Below are positions 14,108 to 22,786 of a DNA stretch of 27,473 bases, piece by piece. The notes beneath the pieces are model-generated. The model worked only from the letters and a program-made list of their open reading frames with translations. It was not told where the DNA came from and ran no database searches. The DNA is taken from the NCBI GenBank assembly GCA_934675685.1, contig CAKURL010000019.1, positions 1 to 27,473 of the forward strand, written 5' to 3'. Source of the stretch: an uncultured Candidatus Melainabacteria bacterium (lineage in GTDB: Bacteria; Cyanobacteriota; Vampirovibrionia; Gastranaerophilales; Gastranaerophilaceae). Both the position numbers and the translations under genes were made by a program. Numbering within the stretch: the stretch's first letter is position 1; each line of letters starts with the position of its first letter.

Positions 14108-15071
14108 TTTTGTTCATCTTTTCTTTAACGATAGACAACACGCTTCCTGCAACGAATATTGAAGAATAAGAACCAACCACGATACCGATTATGATTGCAA
14201 GAACAAAGTCTCTGATTGTGGCGCCGCCAAAGAAATATAAAGCAAGCAATGTGAATAACGTAGTAGCTGAAGTATTAATCGAGCGCGCCAAAGTTTGGTT
14301 AATTGAAGCATTTATGATTTCGTTTGAAGAATATTTTTTTGCTAAAAATCTCATATTTTCCCTAACTCTATCAAACACAACAATTGTGTCATTGATTGAA
14401 TAGCCGATAACGGTCAAAATCGCCGTGATAAAGAGGCTATCTATTGTTGTGTCAAAGAAAATACCTTTAATTGCAAAAACGCCAATTACAAAAAGAGCGT
14501 CATGCGCCAAAGTCAAAAGCGCAATCCAACCATATTCAAAATGAAATCTAAAAGAAATATAGACTACCATCATAACGAATGCTATAAGAAGCGCCACCAT
14601 TGTCTTTTTCAACAATTCTGCCCCTAAAGTAGGGCCAACAGAGTTCACTTGCGCCAACTGAGAATTTTTAAAATTCTTTGTCATAACGTCAGTTATTGTT
14701 TTTTCTTTGTTTTTGCTTTCTTTGTCTCCGATATAGGTTGTTTTAATAGAGATTAAGTTATCTTTGTCGTCGTTGATTGAAGAAGTAGAAGTAACTTGAA
14801 TTGTGGAAGTTTTAATTCCTTTTTCTTCAAGTTCTTTTCTAACATCTGCAATTTTGCCTGTTTCGACTTTTCCTTCTACGCTATATTGCAAAATAGAGCC
14901 CCCAGTGAAATCAATGCCTAATTTCAAAGGTGCGTGGTTTTCTTGAGTGATTGCTAAAAACAACATAGCCACAATACAAGGAATTAAAAGAATTCCGCTG
15001 AAAGCAAGCCAAAACCATCTATGTTTTACAATATCAACTTTATGTTTATCTTGAATAATCGTATTTGCCAT
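14091..15071 (-). CDS. secF: SecF, Sec translocon accessory membrane protein
   Basis: A 326-aa RND-type inner-membrane protein that works with SecD to use the proton- or sodium-motive force for late steps of Sec export. It has a first TM helix (~17-40), then the LGIDFTGGSILQY motif (~52-64), a periplasmic P4 domain (~65-160), VNSVGPTLGAELLKK (~162-176) and five more TM helices containing GYSINDTIVVFDRVREN, the hallmark D/R motif of TM4. AGGAG lies 8 nt before ATG 15071. secD is 18 bp upstream. Length is typical. Confidence 0.95.
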   Translation of the reverse strand: MANTIIQDKHKVDIVKHRWFWLAFSGILLIPCIVAMLFLAITQENHAPLKLGIDFTGGSILQYSVEGKVETGKIADVRKELEEKGIKTSTIQVTSTSSINDDKDNLISIKTTYIGDKESKNKEKTITDVMTKNFKNSQLAQVNSVGPTLGAELLKKTMVALLIAFVMMVVYISFRFHFEYGWIALLTLAHDALFVIGVFAIKGIFFDTTIDSLFITAILTVIGYSINDTIVVFDRVRENMRFLAKKYSSNEIINASINQTLARSINTSATTLFTLLALYFFGGATIRDFVLAIIIGIVVGSYSSIFVAGSVLSIVKEKMNKNAKKA

Positions 15072-15089
15072 TTTATTTCTCCTGATTAA

Positions 15090-16400
15090 TTAGTCCAAAA
15101 CACCAAATTTAGCTTTTTCGCGTTTAGTTTCTTGCGCTTTATATGCGTTTTGGATATCTTCTTTTTTAAGCCCGAACAATTGCGGATATTTCATTTCGCT
15201 TGTTCCAAATACAAGGTGCATGAAGTTCTTTGTAACAGTGATTGCGCTGAACATAGAAAGCAAAACACCGATTATCAAAGTCAAAGCAAAACCTTTAACC
15301 ATAGAAGAGCCGAAATAGTATAAGATTATGCAAGTCAAAATAGTTGACACATTTGAATCAAAAATACTTGTGAATGCTCTATCAAAACCGGAGTTTATCG
15401 CAGTGAACAAGCTTCTTCCCATAACGAGCTCTTCTTTTGTTCTTTCAAAAATCAAGATATTTGCGTCTATCGCCATACCGATGGACAAAATAAAACCTGC
15501 AATGCCTGTCAAAGTCAAAGTTACAGGGATTAATTTAAAGATTGCAAAGTTTACAAGAGCATAGATTATAAGAGCAAAACAAGAAATCAACCCAAGAGCT
15601 CTGTAATAGATAATCATAAATACCATAACAGCACAAATACCAACCATGCCAGCTACTTTTGATTTTGAAATACTGTCTGCGCCCAAAGTAGGCCCAACTG
15701 TTTCTTCTTGGATAATTTCAGCGCCAACTGGAAGCGCCCCTGCGTTTAATAAATCAACCATTTCTTTTGCTTCTTGATATTCAAAGCCGCCTTCGCCGCC
15801 TGTGATTTGCGCACGGCCACCCGCGATTGGCTCATTTACCCTTGGCGCAGATTGCAATTTTCCGTTAAAGAAAATAGCCATTTGTTCGCCGGTCAATTCT
15901 TTTGTTAAGTCATGGAATTTTTTAGCACCTTCCATGTTAAATTCCAATTCAACCATCCATTCGCCAGAAGAAGGAGTAGAACCCACCAAAGATTTTTTAA
16001 GGTCTTTCCCTGTTAAACCTGTAGATTCCCAGCCCACAACTTCGCCTTTTTCTTTAATCGGGCGTTTGAATTCCAGTTGCGCAGTTTGGCCAATGAATTC
16101 TTTAGCTTTTGCGGTATCTGTGATATTTGGAATTTCGACTAAAAGTCTTTTAGTCCCGACTCTTTGGACGATAGTTTCGCCCACACCCATGGAGTTTACG
16201 CGGTTTTCAATCGCATATTGTAAGCTATCCATGATTTCAGGTGTAATTTTAGGTACACTTGCGGAAGTTTGAGCTTCCAACATGAGCCTTGAACCCCCAA
16301 CAAGGTCTAAACCAAGACTTGTAGGCTTTTTGAGCACTACAAAAATAGCTCCCAAGGTGAGTGCTATAATCAACCAAAAAAGAATTAGCTTGTTTTTCAT
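15090..16400 (-). CDS. secD: SecD, Sec translocon accessory membrane protein
   Basis: A 436-aa partner of SecF. It has TM1 at ~4-24, then GLDLVGGSRLMLEA (~29-42, the D1 motif), a periplasmic P1 domain with IENRVNSMGVGE and TAQLEFK, and the P1 head (~120-220). QEETVGPTLGADS follows, then five TM helices with the TM4 motif GMAIDANILIFERTKEEL (~314-331). It is shorter than the E. coli protein (which has an extra head), close to those of many other bacteria. AGAGGAAA precedes ATG 16400. It is the first gene of secD-secF-HTH/Zn ribbon and divergent from the RWYD gene. Confidence 0.95.
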   Translation of the reverse strand: MKNKLILFWLIIALTLGAIFVVLKKPTSLGLDLVGGSRLMLEAQTSASVPKITPEIMDSLQYAIENRVNSMGVGETIVQRVGTKRLLVEIPNITDTAKAKEFIGQTAQLEFKRPIKEKGEVVGWESTGLTGKDLKKSLVGSTPSSGEWMVELEFNMEGAKKFHDLTKELTGEQMAIFFNGKLQSAPRVNEPIAGGRAQITGGEGGFEYQEAKEMVDLLNAGALPVGAEIIQEETVGPTLGADSISKSKVAGMVGICAVMVFMIIYYRALGLISCFALIIYALVNFAIFKLIPVTLTLTGIAGFILSIGMAIDANILIFERTKEELVMGRSLFTAINSGFDRAFTSIFDSNVSTILTCIILYYFGSSMVKGFALTLIIGVLLSMFSAITVTKNFMHLVFGTSEMKYPQLFGLKKEDIQNAYKAQETKREKAKFGVLD

Positions 16401-16540
16401 AGTTTTTCCTCTAAATGTTCATTATTCAAAATTATATCAAAAATATAATCAAAAGTTAAATTGTTACATTGGATTATTAACTTTGTAAACAAAATTGCTA
16501 TAAAGGTTTAATATAGTAAAATTTTAATAAGGTGGTATTT

Positions 16541-16888
16541 ATGGAAAAATCTTATACATACAAAAGATGGTACGACAAAAAACCTTATGCAGACGAGGTT
16601 TTAAAGATTTTAAACCAATTGTCTTTGCAATCACACTACGACATCGCAAGAGAAGTCTTGAAAGTCATAGAAGCAATTAAAACAAACTCAAGAGAAATAG
16701 ATAATCCTCCTTTGAGCCTTGGGGTAGATAGGGTTGTGGGACTGTTTTCTCAAGGATATAAAAGAAGATGGTACGACAACAACAACCCGATTAATCGAAT
16801 TTTTAAGAGTGCCTCCAGCTTGCAAGACGAGGACTTTCAAAATATAATGCAAGGTATGTTCACAAGTTTGAAGGAAGAAGATGAATAA
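16541..16888 (+). CDS. Unknown 115-aa protein with two RWYD motifs
   Basis: No family is recognised with confidence. I use ATG 16541 because AAGGTGG precedes it; an in-frame GTG at 16532 lies inside that ribosome site. The chain has RWYD twice: KRWYDKKPYADEVL at ~8-21 and KRRWYDNNNPINRIF near ~74-88. They flank a helical middle (LNQLSLQSHYDIAREVLKVIEAIKTNSRE). There are no membrane segments and no cysteines. It is first in an operon with a zinc-ribbon protein (8-bp overlap) and dxr, so it may be co-regulated with isoprenoid synthesis, though the link could be only positional. Confidence 0.75.
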   Translation: MEKSYTYKRWYDKKPYADEVLKILNQLSLQSHYDIAREVLKVIEAIKTNSREIDNPPLSLGVDRVVGLFSQGYKRRWYDNNNPINRIFKSASSLQDEDFQNIMQGMFTSLKEEDE

Positions 16889-17231
16889 TTCAAAAGAAAA
16901 TAATCCGCTTGAGACTCAAAAAATCATAAACGACATGCAACAAGTGGTAAACCAGATGAAACTAGACGACATCGAAGAAAATCCAGACTCCGAATTTGAG
17001 ACTTTTGATTGTAGCGCATGCGCAAAAGAAATGCCCTTGGCAGGCTCCATTCAATATTCAAAATATCGCCTTTGTAACGACTGTGTATTGCTTTTTGAAT
17101 TAGCGCTAAAGTTAGGTAAAATCAAAGATATTGATGAATTCATCGAAAAAACGGAAGACAAACGCCTTGAAAACATGTGCGAATTTATAAATAACGACAA
17201 GAAAATAAAAGATTTGAAAGAAAAAAATTAG
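16881..17231 (+). CDS. Small zinc-ribbon protein, unknown function (116 aa)
   Basis: Residues 1-40 are an acidic, Asn/Gln-rich helix-prone segment (ETQKIINDMQQVVNQMKL). Residues 44-68 form a treble-clef or ribbon-like Cys4 site, C44-x2-C47 ... C65-x2-C68 (CSAC, CNDC) with 17 residues between pairs. The remainder is a charged helical tail. Zn binding is inferred from the cysteines; partner and role are unknown. Its ATG overlaps the end of the RWYD gene by 8 bp and dxr begins 8 bp after its stop, so the three are one transcript with coupled translation of at least the first two. Confidence 0.78.
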   Translation: MNNSKENNPLETQKIINDMQQVVNQMKLDDIEENPDSEFETFDCSACAKEMPLAGSIQYSKYRLCNDCVLLFELALKLGKIKDIDEFIEKTEDKRLENMCEFINNDKKIKDLKEKN

Positions 17232-17238
17232 AGAAATT

Positions 17239-18390
17239 ATGGAAAAGATAACGCTTATTGGCTCAACCGGCTCAATCGGGGTGCAAACCCTTGAAGTTGT
17301 AGAAAAACTTAAAAACAATTTTGAAATTTACGCACTTTCTTGCGGAAAAAATATCAAACTTTTAAAAGAACAAATATTGAAATTTAACCCCAAAAAAGTC
17401 TGCGTCCAAGAAAAAGATGATGCTCTTTTATTAGAAAAAGAATTCCCCAAAGAAAAATTTAAAATCGACTTTTTCTTTGGGCTTGAAGGTTTAAATGAGC
17501 TTGCAACGGACAAAAACTATGACATTTTTGTGGTTGCGACTTCTGGAACAACAGCCTTATCGAGCACTCTTTTAGCTATTCAAAATAAGAAAAAAATTGC
17601 GCTTGCAAACAAAGAAACTTTAGTCATGGCAGGGGACATCGTAACAAAAAAAGCAAAAGAAAACGGGGTCGATATAATCCCGATTGACTCTGAGCATTCT
17701 GCAATTTTACAATGTATGAATTCTCTTGATAATAAATTTGCAAAAAAGCTTTGGATTACAGCTTCAGGCGGCCCTTTTTTGAATAATTCAAGAGAAGATA
17801 TGGCACGCTTTAGCGCAAAAGAGGCTCTAAAACACCCAAGGTGGTCAATGGGAAGAAAAATCACAATCGATTCATCGACTTTGGTGAATAAAGGCTTTGA
17901 AGTCATTGAAGCGCACCATTTATATGACTTTTCTTATGACGATATAAAAGTCGTAATCCACCCTCAAAGCATCGTACATTCTTTTGTGGAATTCCTTGAT
18001 GGCTCTTTTTTGGCACAAATGGGAGTGCCTTCCATGCATATTCCTATCCAATATGCCCTAACTTACCCAAAGCGCCTTGAAGGAATAAAAACGGATAGCT
18101 TCAACCCTTGCAATTTAAAATTAGAATTTTTTGAACCTGATTTTGAAAAGTTCCCACTTTTAAAGTTAGCAATAGAAATAGGAAAAGAGGGGGGCTTAAT
18201 GCCTGCAATTTATAATGCAGCAAACGAAATCGCTGTTTATAAATTTTTGGAAGGCAAAATCGACTTTTTGGATATCGAAAAAGTTATTTTTAAAGAAATC
18301 GAACAAGGAAAAAACAAACTAAACCCAAGTTTAGAAGAGATTTTTGAAACAGATAAAGAAATAAGAGAAAGATTAAAAAAAGACCTATAG
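17239..18390 (+). CDS. dxr: 1-deoxy-D-xylulose 5-phosphate reductoisomerase
   Basis: A 383-aa cytoplasmic enzyme (Dxr/IspC) converting DXP to 2-C-methyl-D-erythritol 4-phosphate with NADPH, the committed step of the MEP isoprenoid pathway. Visible features are the NADPH motif GSTGSIG (8-14), ANKETLV (123-129), the metal ligands D150 and E152 in DSEHSA and E221 in NKGFEVIEAH, SGGPF (177-181), the substrate-loop HPRWSMG with W202, DSSTLVNKG (211-219) and HPQSIVHS (241-248). Length and motif order are normal. It is third in the operon with two small unknown proteins. Confidence 0.97.
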   Translation: MEKITLIGSTGSIGVQTLEVVEKLKNNFEIYALSCGKNIKLLKEQILKFNPKKVCVQEKDDALLLEKEFPKEKFKIDFFFGLEGLNELATDKNYDIFVVATSGTTALSSTLLAIQNKKKIALANKETLVMAGDIVTKKAKENGVDIIPIDSEHSAILQCMNSLDNKFAKKLWITASGGPFLNNSREDMARFSAKEALKHPRWSMGRKITIDSSTLVNKGFEVIEAHHLYDFSYDDIKVVIHPQSIVHSFVEFLDGSFLAQMGVPSMHIPIQYALTYPKRLEGIKTDSFNPCNLKLEFFEPDFEKFPLLKLAIEIGKEGGLMPAIYNAANEIAVYKFLEGKIDFLDIEKVIFKEIEQGKNKLNPSLEEIFETDKEIRERLKKDL

Positions 18391-18409
18391 AGCAATTTTA
18401 GTCTTTTTT
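18375..18409. terminator. Weak bidirectional hairpin between dxr and the WG-repeat gene
   Basis: AAAAAAGAC and GTCTTTTTT can pair around a 16-nt loop that contains the dxr stop codon. The hairpin overlaps the ends of both convergent genes, which are only 7 bp apart. It has few G-C pairs, so this is tentative. Confidence 0.4.
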
Positions 18410-19300
18410 ATCTTTATCATTAATCTTATTTTTCAAAATGATTTTCACTTCAGACAAAGGCCCGTTGTTTGGGGTTTTAAAAGTGTTTATATAGTTTCTT
18501 GTATAAACATAAGGAAATTTAAAAAGCCAAGAACATTTCATCAAAATTGAAACTGCGTCCGCGCCATTATTCAAGACTAATTCATCAATTGTTTCTTCAT
18601 AAGCCGGAGAAATCGAGCTAAAGAGCTTTATCATATAGTCACTTGTGCTCACTATTCCATAGCCTGCGCTCACAGCAGGGTTTTGAACAATCTTTGAAAC
18701 GGTGATGTTATCATCTTCTAAATTAAAATTAAAACCATTATGCCAAAGGTCCAGGTCACCTTCTTTTTCTTGAGTGATTTCATACCAAGTTCCGTCATAT
18801 TTGATTTTAATTGTATTTGACTGTGGCATATAAATGTCGTCTGCCACAGGAGCCATCAAAATATCACCGTCAAAAGAAATTAAGCCATATTTATAGTTTT
18901 TATAAACCAAAAACATTTCGCCATATAAAAGCTTGATTTGGTCATATTCAGGAGCAATTATGACATCTGCATTTTCATCATAAATTCCATATTTACTCCC
19001 CTTTCTTAAATTTGCAAATTTTCCCACATATCTTTGAGCAGAGATGAATTTAGGCTCTAATAATACCTTACCCTCTTTTGAAATTATTCCATATTTATTT
19101 TTATATTGGCAAATGTAGCTTTTTTCGCCTAATTTAATTAATTTTTTATATTTTGCTTCTGTGATAATTTTTTCTTGCGTTTTTTCTACATCTTTAAGCC
19201 CAAAAAGCGCGTTTTCACTATACACTTCGACTTGCGCAAGACAAGAAAATTGAAGAAAAACGATTAAAATATATGTTAAAAAAGAAACTATTTTTTTCAT
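18398..19300 (-). CDS. Exported WG-repeat-like protein
   Basis: A 300-aa protein with an N-terminal signal peptide (MKKIVSFLTYILIVFLQFSCLA, probable cleavage before QVEVYS). The FSC is not a good lipobox, so periplasmic release or outer-surface location are both possible. Residues ~50-165 hold beta-hairpin repeats of the WG/KWG kind with the recurrent pattern YKNKYGIISKEGKVLLEPKF, KGSKYGIYDENADVIIAPEY, YKNYKYGLISFDGDILMAP, spaced about 42 aa; G of the usual WG is preceded by Y here. The C-terminal ~120 residues are unlike the repeats. Function is unknown. It is monocistronic and convergent with dxr. Confidence 0.75.
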   Translation of the reverse strand: MKKIVSFLTYILIVFLQFSCLAQVEVYSENALFGLKDVEKTQEKIITEAKYKKLIKLGEKSYICQYKNKYGIISKEGKVLLEPKFISAQRYVGKFANLRKGSKYGIYDENADVIIAPEYDQIKLLYGEMFLVYKNYKYGLISFDGDILMAPVADDIYMPQSNTIKIKYDGTWYEITQEKEGDLDLWHNGFNFNLEDDNITVSKIVQNPAVSAGYGIVSTSDYMIKLFSSISPAYEETIDELVLNNGADAVSILMKCSWLFKFPYVYTRNYINTFKTPNNGPLSEVKIILKNKINDKDKKD

Positions 19301-19385
19301 AAAGACATAATAGCATAAATTTTTAGAGCAATCATAAATTTAGTCTAAATTTAAAAGTACACTAGCAATTATTAGAAAAAAATTG

Positions 19386-19391
19386 TATAAT
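19386..19391 (+). promoter_or_regulatory. -10 box predicting a leaderless REC-STAS mRNA
   Basis: A perfect TATAAT ends 8 bases before the ATG at 19399, so transcription would start at or next to the start codon. No Shine-Dalgarno is present. A convincing -35 box was not found. Confidence 0.4.
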
Positions 19392-19398
19392 CGTTTGT

Positions 19399-20316
19399 AT
19401 GGAAAATGAAATTAAAATAAATTTAGAACAATTTTACGATTTACTTAAACTATCTGGAATAGAAATAGCAGCGGATACAGAAGAAAACCCTCAAGAGCTC
19501 GTTTCTCGCGCACTCATCAACCTAGAGCGTCGCTTGAATTTCTTTAATTATCCAATGAGCTTTTTTACTGCGGAAGTGACAAATGTTTTAATTGTAGACG
19601 ACACGGAAATATCTATATATCAGCTCACAACAATGCTTGAAAAAATCGGCATGAACGTATATGTCGCAAGAACAAAAGAAGAAGCATTGGCAGAATTTAA
19701 AAAGAAACAATTTAACTTCTTGATTATGGATTTATATATGCCGGATTATAAAGACGGCTTTGAATTAATCAAAGAAGCAAATAGAATTAAAAACGAAGAA
19801 AATAGAGATTTCAAAATTATTGCAATTTCAGGTACAGACAACTCTGAAATAATTCAAGAAGCTTTCAATTTACAAATCGATGAATTTATTCCAAAAGCCC
19901 CACAATGGCACGAAAAAATATTAAAATTCATCTCAAACACAACAAACAAACTTTCAAACGAAGAATATTCTATTTATTACATAAACGACAACATTTGTGC
20001 TATGACTTTGTATAAAGTAAATAATGAAAAATATGTCGACAAAGTAATCAAAGAAGTAAACGCAAATGTTTTGAGCGGAAAGCCAAACGTGATTTTGAAC
20101 TTAGAACACATCAAGTTGTTTTCTGAACAATATTCAAACTTGTTTTCTGAAATCTATAAAGCGACAAGCACAAAAGACGGCGTTTTCGTCTTGGTAAAAC
20201 CAAGCGACGAAATCATAAAAACCTTAGAATATGTATTCTTAAACGATTCAATTCCAATCTTCCAAAACTTAGAAGAAGCGGTTGAATATGTAGAAATGAA
20301 TAACATTAATTTCTAA
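19399..20316 (+). CDS. Response-regulator receiver domain fused to a STAS-like output domain
   Basis: A 305-aa cytoplasmic signalling protein. Residues 1-58 are a helical N-terminal segment without a clear family. Residues 62-180 form a receiver (REC) domain with VLIVDD (acid pair D67/D68), phosphoacceptor D111 in MDLYMPD, the S/T switch in AISGTD (S144) and K166 in FIPKAP. Residues ~190-302 look like a STAS (anti-anti-sigma-like) fold: IYYINDNICAMTL, VIKEVNANVLSGKPNVILNLEHI, then GVFVLVKPSDEIIKTLEYV. A REC-STAS pair suggests a partner-switching regulator controlled by phosphorylation; no kinase or anti-sigma gene is adjacent. It converges on lpxK with a 4-bp overlap. Confidence 0.8.
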   Translation: MENEIKINLEQFYDLLKLSGIEIAADTEENPQELVSRALINLERRLNFFNYPMSFFTAEVTNVLIVDDTEISIYQLTTMLEKIGMNVYVARTKEEALAEFKKKQFNFLIMDLYMPDYKDGFELIKEANRIKNEENRDFKIIAISGTDNSEIIQEAFNLQIDEFIPKAPQWHEKILKFISNTTNKLSNEEYSIYYINDNICAMTLYKVNNEKYVDKVIKEVNANVLSGKPNVILNLEHIKLFSEQYSNLFSEIYKATSTKDGVFVLVKPSDEIIKTLEYVFLNDSIPIFQNLEEAVEYVEMNNINF

Positions 20317-21383
20317 TTTAAATCAGTGATTTCAATCCCCAATTCCATAACATTATAAGAAAAAGAGGTTCTTCCTTTAATTAAAGAACTCAATTTAACT
20401 TCATCTTTTTGAGTTGTGATGAGTATGTTTGTTTCTTTTTCTTTTGCTAATTTTTCTAGTTTTTCTAAATCAGATTTTTTATATGAATAATGATCAGAAA
20501 AAGAAATGCATTCTTTTAAATCATAATATTTTTTTGCAAAATCAAAAAATTGCTTAGGTTGTCCTATGGCACAAAATGCGATTGCTTTTTGTTTTTTTGT
20601 TGGAACAACTTCTGCTTTTGTTTCTAAATTATAGACTTTTTGAGGCTTTAAGGTGCACAAACGAAGCTCTTTTTTATATTTTCGAACAAATTGCTCCCTT
20701 GCCCACAAAATAGCGCTTTCTATCTCCTCATCTCCTTTTGAAGTCAAAACCACAACATCTGCTCTTTTTATTTCTTTAATTTCTTCTCTTAAAGGGCCCA
20801 AAGGAAGAAGGTGGTTTGTTCCAAAGCGCATTTTGGAATCCACAACAAGAATAGTCTTGTCTTTTTGAACTTTTCTATTTGAAAAGCCATCATCTAAAAT
20901 AACCGTATTTATGTTAAATTTTTCTTTTGCAAGCAAAATCGCTTTTTTTCTATCGCAACAAGTAATCACAACCACATTTTTGCCTACGCTTTTTGCGCTT
21001 TGAAAAGCCTCGTCTCCACACAAAAGCCCATCTGAAAAATATATTTTATTAAAATCTTTAATGATATTTGGCTCTTTATTTTGCAATTTTGCGCCATAGC
21101 CCCTTGAGACAATTGCTACTTTTTCTGTCTTTGAGATTTTATTCGCTAAATAAATCACAATCGGAGTTTTCCCCACTCCTCCTGTTGTCAAATTCCCGAC
21201 ACAAATGACATTAGGGCTCATTTTTTCTTCTTTTAAAATTTCTTTTTCATAAAGAAAATTTTTAAATTCCAAAGCGCCTTTATAAAAAAATTCGCCCAAA
21301 GAAAGAAGAGAGAAAAGCGCAAAATTCGCTTTTTTTCTTCCATAGTGTATATTTTGAAATTCATTTTTTAAATTTTTAAACAC
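20313..21383 (-). CDS. lpxK: Tetraacyldisaccharide 4'-kinase (lipid A)
   Basis: A 356-aa membrane-associated P-loop kinase that phosphorylates the 4' position of the lipid A disaccharide precursor. Residues 63-74 are the Walker A variant GNLTTGGVGKTP, followed by VAIVSRGYGAK, GDEAFQSAK, ILDDGFSNRKVQKD (the family's DDGFQHR motif, altered to DDGFSNR), LLPLGPLREE, GQPKQFFDF and SDHYSYKKSD. The N-terminal helix (~20-40) is the usual membrane anchor. The start is GTG 21383 with AAGGAA 6 nt upstream. It is the last gene of the mlaE-mlaF-mlaD-lpxK operon (23-bp gap from mlaD). Its presence implies lipid A-containing LPS. Confidence 0.93.
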   Translation of the reverse strand: MFKNLKNEFQNIHYGRKKANFALFSLLSLGEFFYKGALEFKNFLYEKEILKEEKMSPNVICVGNLTTGGVGKTPIVIYLANKISKTEKVAIVSRGYGAKLQNKEPNIIKDFNKIYFSDGLLCGDEAFQSAKSVGKNVVVITCCDRKKAILLAKEKFNINTVILDDGFSNRKVQKDKTILVVDSKMRFGTNHLLPLGPLREEIKEIKRADVVVLTSKGDEEIESAILWAREQFVRKYKKELRLCTLKPQKVYNLETKAEVVPTKKQKAIAFCAIGQPKQFFDFAKKYYDLKECISFSDHYSYKKSDLEKLEKLAKEKETNILITTQKDEVKLSSLIKGRTSFSYNVMELGIEITDLN

Positions 21384-21406
21384 AATAAATTCCTTATTTG
21401 AAATTA

Positions 21407-22771
21407 TTAAAACATTAATCTGAACAATAAAAATCTTTTATTTAATTTTTGAGAGAATTTTTTCATATTTTCTGTGATTGTATTGATGCTTTTTACTGTG
21501 TCTTTCAATTTCATTTTGTCTTTTTCGTCTAATTTATTATAGTCGTCCATGACTTTTGAAATGTTTTGCGAAATATTTGCTAAGTTATCAATAATTTTTG
21601 TTAAATCTTCTTTCACTTTTTCGTCTTTAGTGTATTCATTGATATAAGCGGAAATTTCATTAACATTTTTCATCGTAGTATCTACGTTTGCAATGATTTC
21701 TTTTGTTTGTTCGTCCTCTAACAATTTATTTATATTATCAGACATTTTTCCAATAGAGCGCACGCTATTCATCAAGTCGTTTTTAAGATTTTCGTCGCTC
21801 ACAAGAGTATCTACGTGATTAGATAACTTAGTTAAGCTCGAGATAAGTTCTTCTGATTGGTTTGTCAAACGGTTAATGTCGTTTTTGCTTGAGTCAATCA
21901 AAATTTCCACTTTTTCTAAAGTAGTATTAGCGTTTTTAGTCAAAACTTGAATATTGTCAACAGAATCTTTGATTGAACCTATAAATTCGTCAGATAAGAT
22001 TTCAGCTACTCTATCGTTTGTTGCAGACAATGATTTAGCTGCCCTAAATTGCAAATCCATAAAGTCAGATAATCTCATTGGCTCCATTACTGTGTATTTC
22101 AAGCCTTCTTTTGGAGTTGTCGGGATTTCACCATCAATAAGTGAAAAATAAAGCTTATTTCCCTTCAAGCTCACTTTTAAAAGCTCATTATCCAAAACAA
22201 GCCCTGGAAGATCTACATAATACGCTAATTTTAAGACATTTTTTGATTTAAATTTTTGTCTTAAAGATTGAGGCAATTGAGACCTGTTTACAATTTCATA
22301 ATCTTGTAACTTTGCAACAACGGCTTCGCCTTTAGATAATTTCATATAGATATCTTGATTTTTTTCGATTTTTGCGAAATTTCCATTGGCTTCTGTGTAA
22401 ATTATTTTTGTTTTTGGAGGGGTGACTTCTAAGAATTGTTCCCCGATAATCCCTGTTTGTTGGATAGAAATCGTAGAAGCATAAGGGATTTTGACCCCTT
22501 TTTCTGTGACTACAAAACGGAGCTTAACAAAGCTATCTTTGCCATTCATTATAGGAATAATATCTTCTACTTGGCCAATTCGAAGCCCCATCATCTGAAC
22601 GCCGGAACCTGCTCTCATGCCATTAATATCTTGAAAAGCTACTTCTATTCTTTCTCCTTGGGACAAGCTTCTTCCTTTTATCCACAAGATTGTGAAAATC
22701 AAAATCGAAATAGATAAAAGCGTTAAAAAGCCAACCTTAATTGCAGATGAATATTTTCCGTTTTTGTTCAT
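21407..22771 (-). CDS. mlaD: MCE-domain substrate-binding protein of an Mla-type lipid transporter
   Basis: A 454-aa protein. Residues ~11-30 are one N-terminal TM helix (VGFLTLLSISILIFTILWIKG). Residues ~38-120 are the MCE/MlaD beta domain (GERIEVAFQDINGMRAGSGVQM-type start, ISIQQTGIIGEQFLEVTPP end). Residues ~270-440 are long amphipathic helices rich in Asn/Lys/Asp (KSINTITENMKKF), as in the longer cyanobacterial/plastid and actinobacterial MCE proteins rather than the ~180-aa E. coli MlaD. It binds and guides phospholipids between membranes with MlaE/MlaF. It follows mlaF by 15 bp. Confidence 0.9.
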   Translation of the reverse strand: MNKNGKYSSAIKVGFLTLLSISILIFTILWIKGRSLSQGERIEVAFQDINGMRAGSGVQMMGLRIGQVEDIIPIMNGKDSFVKLRFVVTEKGVKIPYASTISIQQTGIIGEQFLEVTPPKTKIIYTEANGNFAKIEKNQDIYMKLSKGEAVVAKLQDYEIVNRSQLPQSLRQKFKSKNVLKLAYYVDLPGLVLDNELLKVSLKGNKLYFSLIDGEIPTTPKEGLKYTVMEPMRLSDFMDLQFRAAKSLSATNDRVAEILSDEFIGSIKDSVDNIQVLTKNANTTLEKVEILIDSSKNDINRLTNQSEELISSLTKLSNHVDTLVSDENLKNDLMNSVRSIGKMSDNINKLLEDEQTKEIIANVDTTMKNVNEISAYINEYTKDEKVKEDLTKIIDNLANISQNISKVMDDYNKLDEKDKMKLKDTVKSINTITENMKKFSQKLNKRFLLFRLMF

Positions 22772-22786
22772 ATTTTTTCCTTTATT

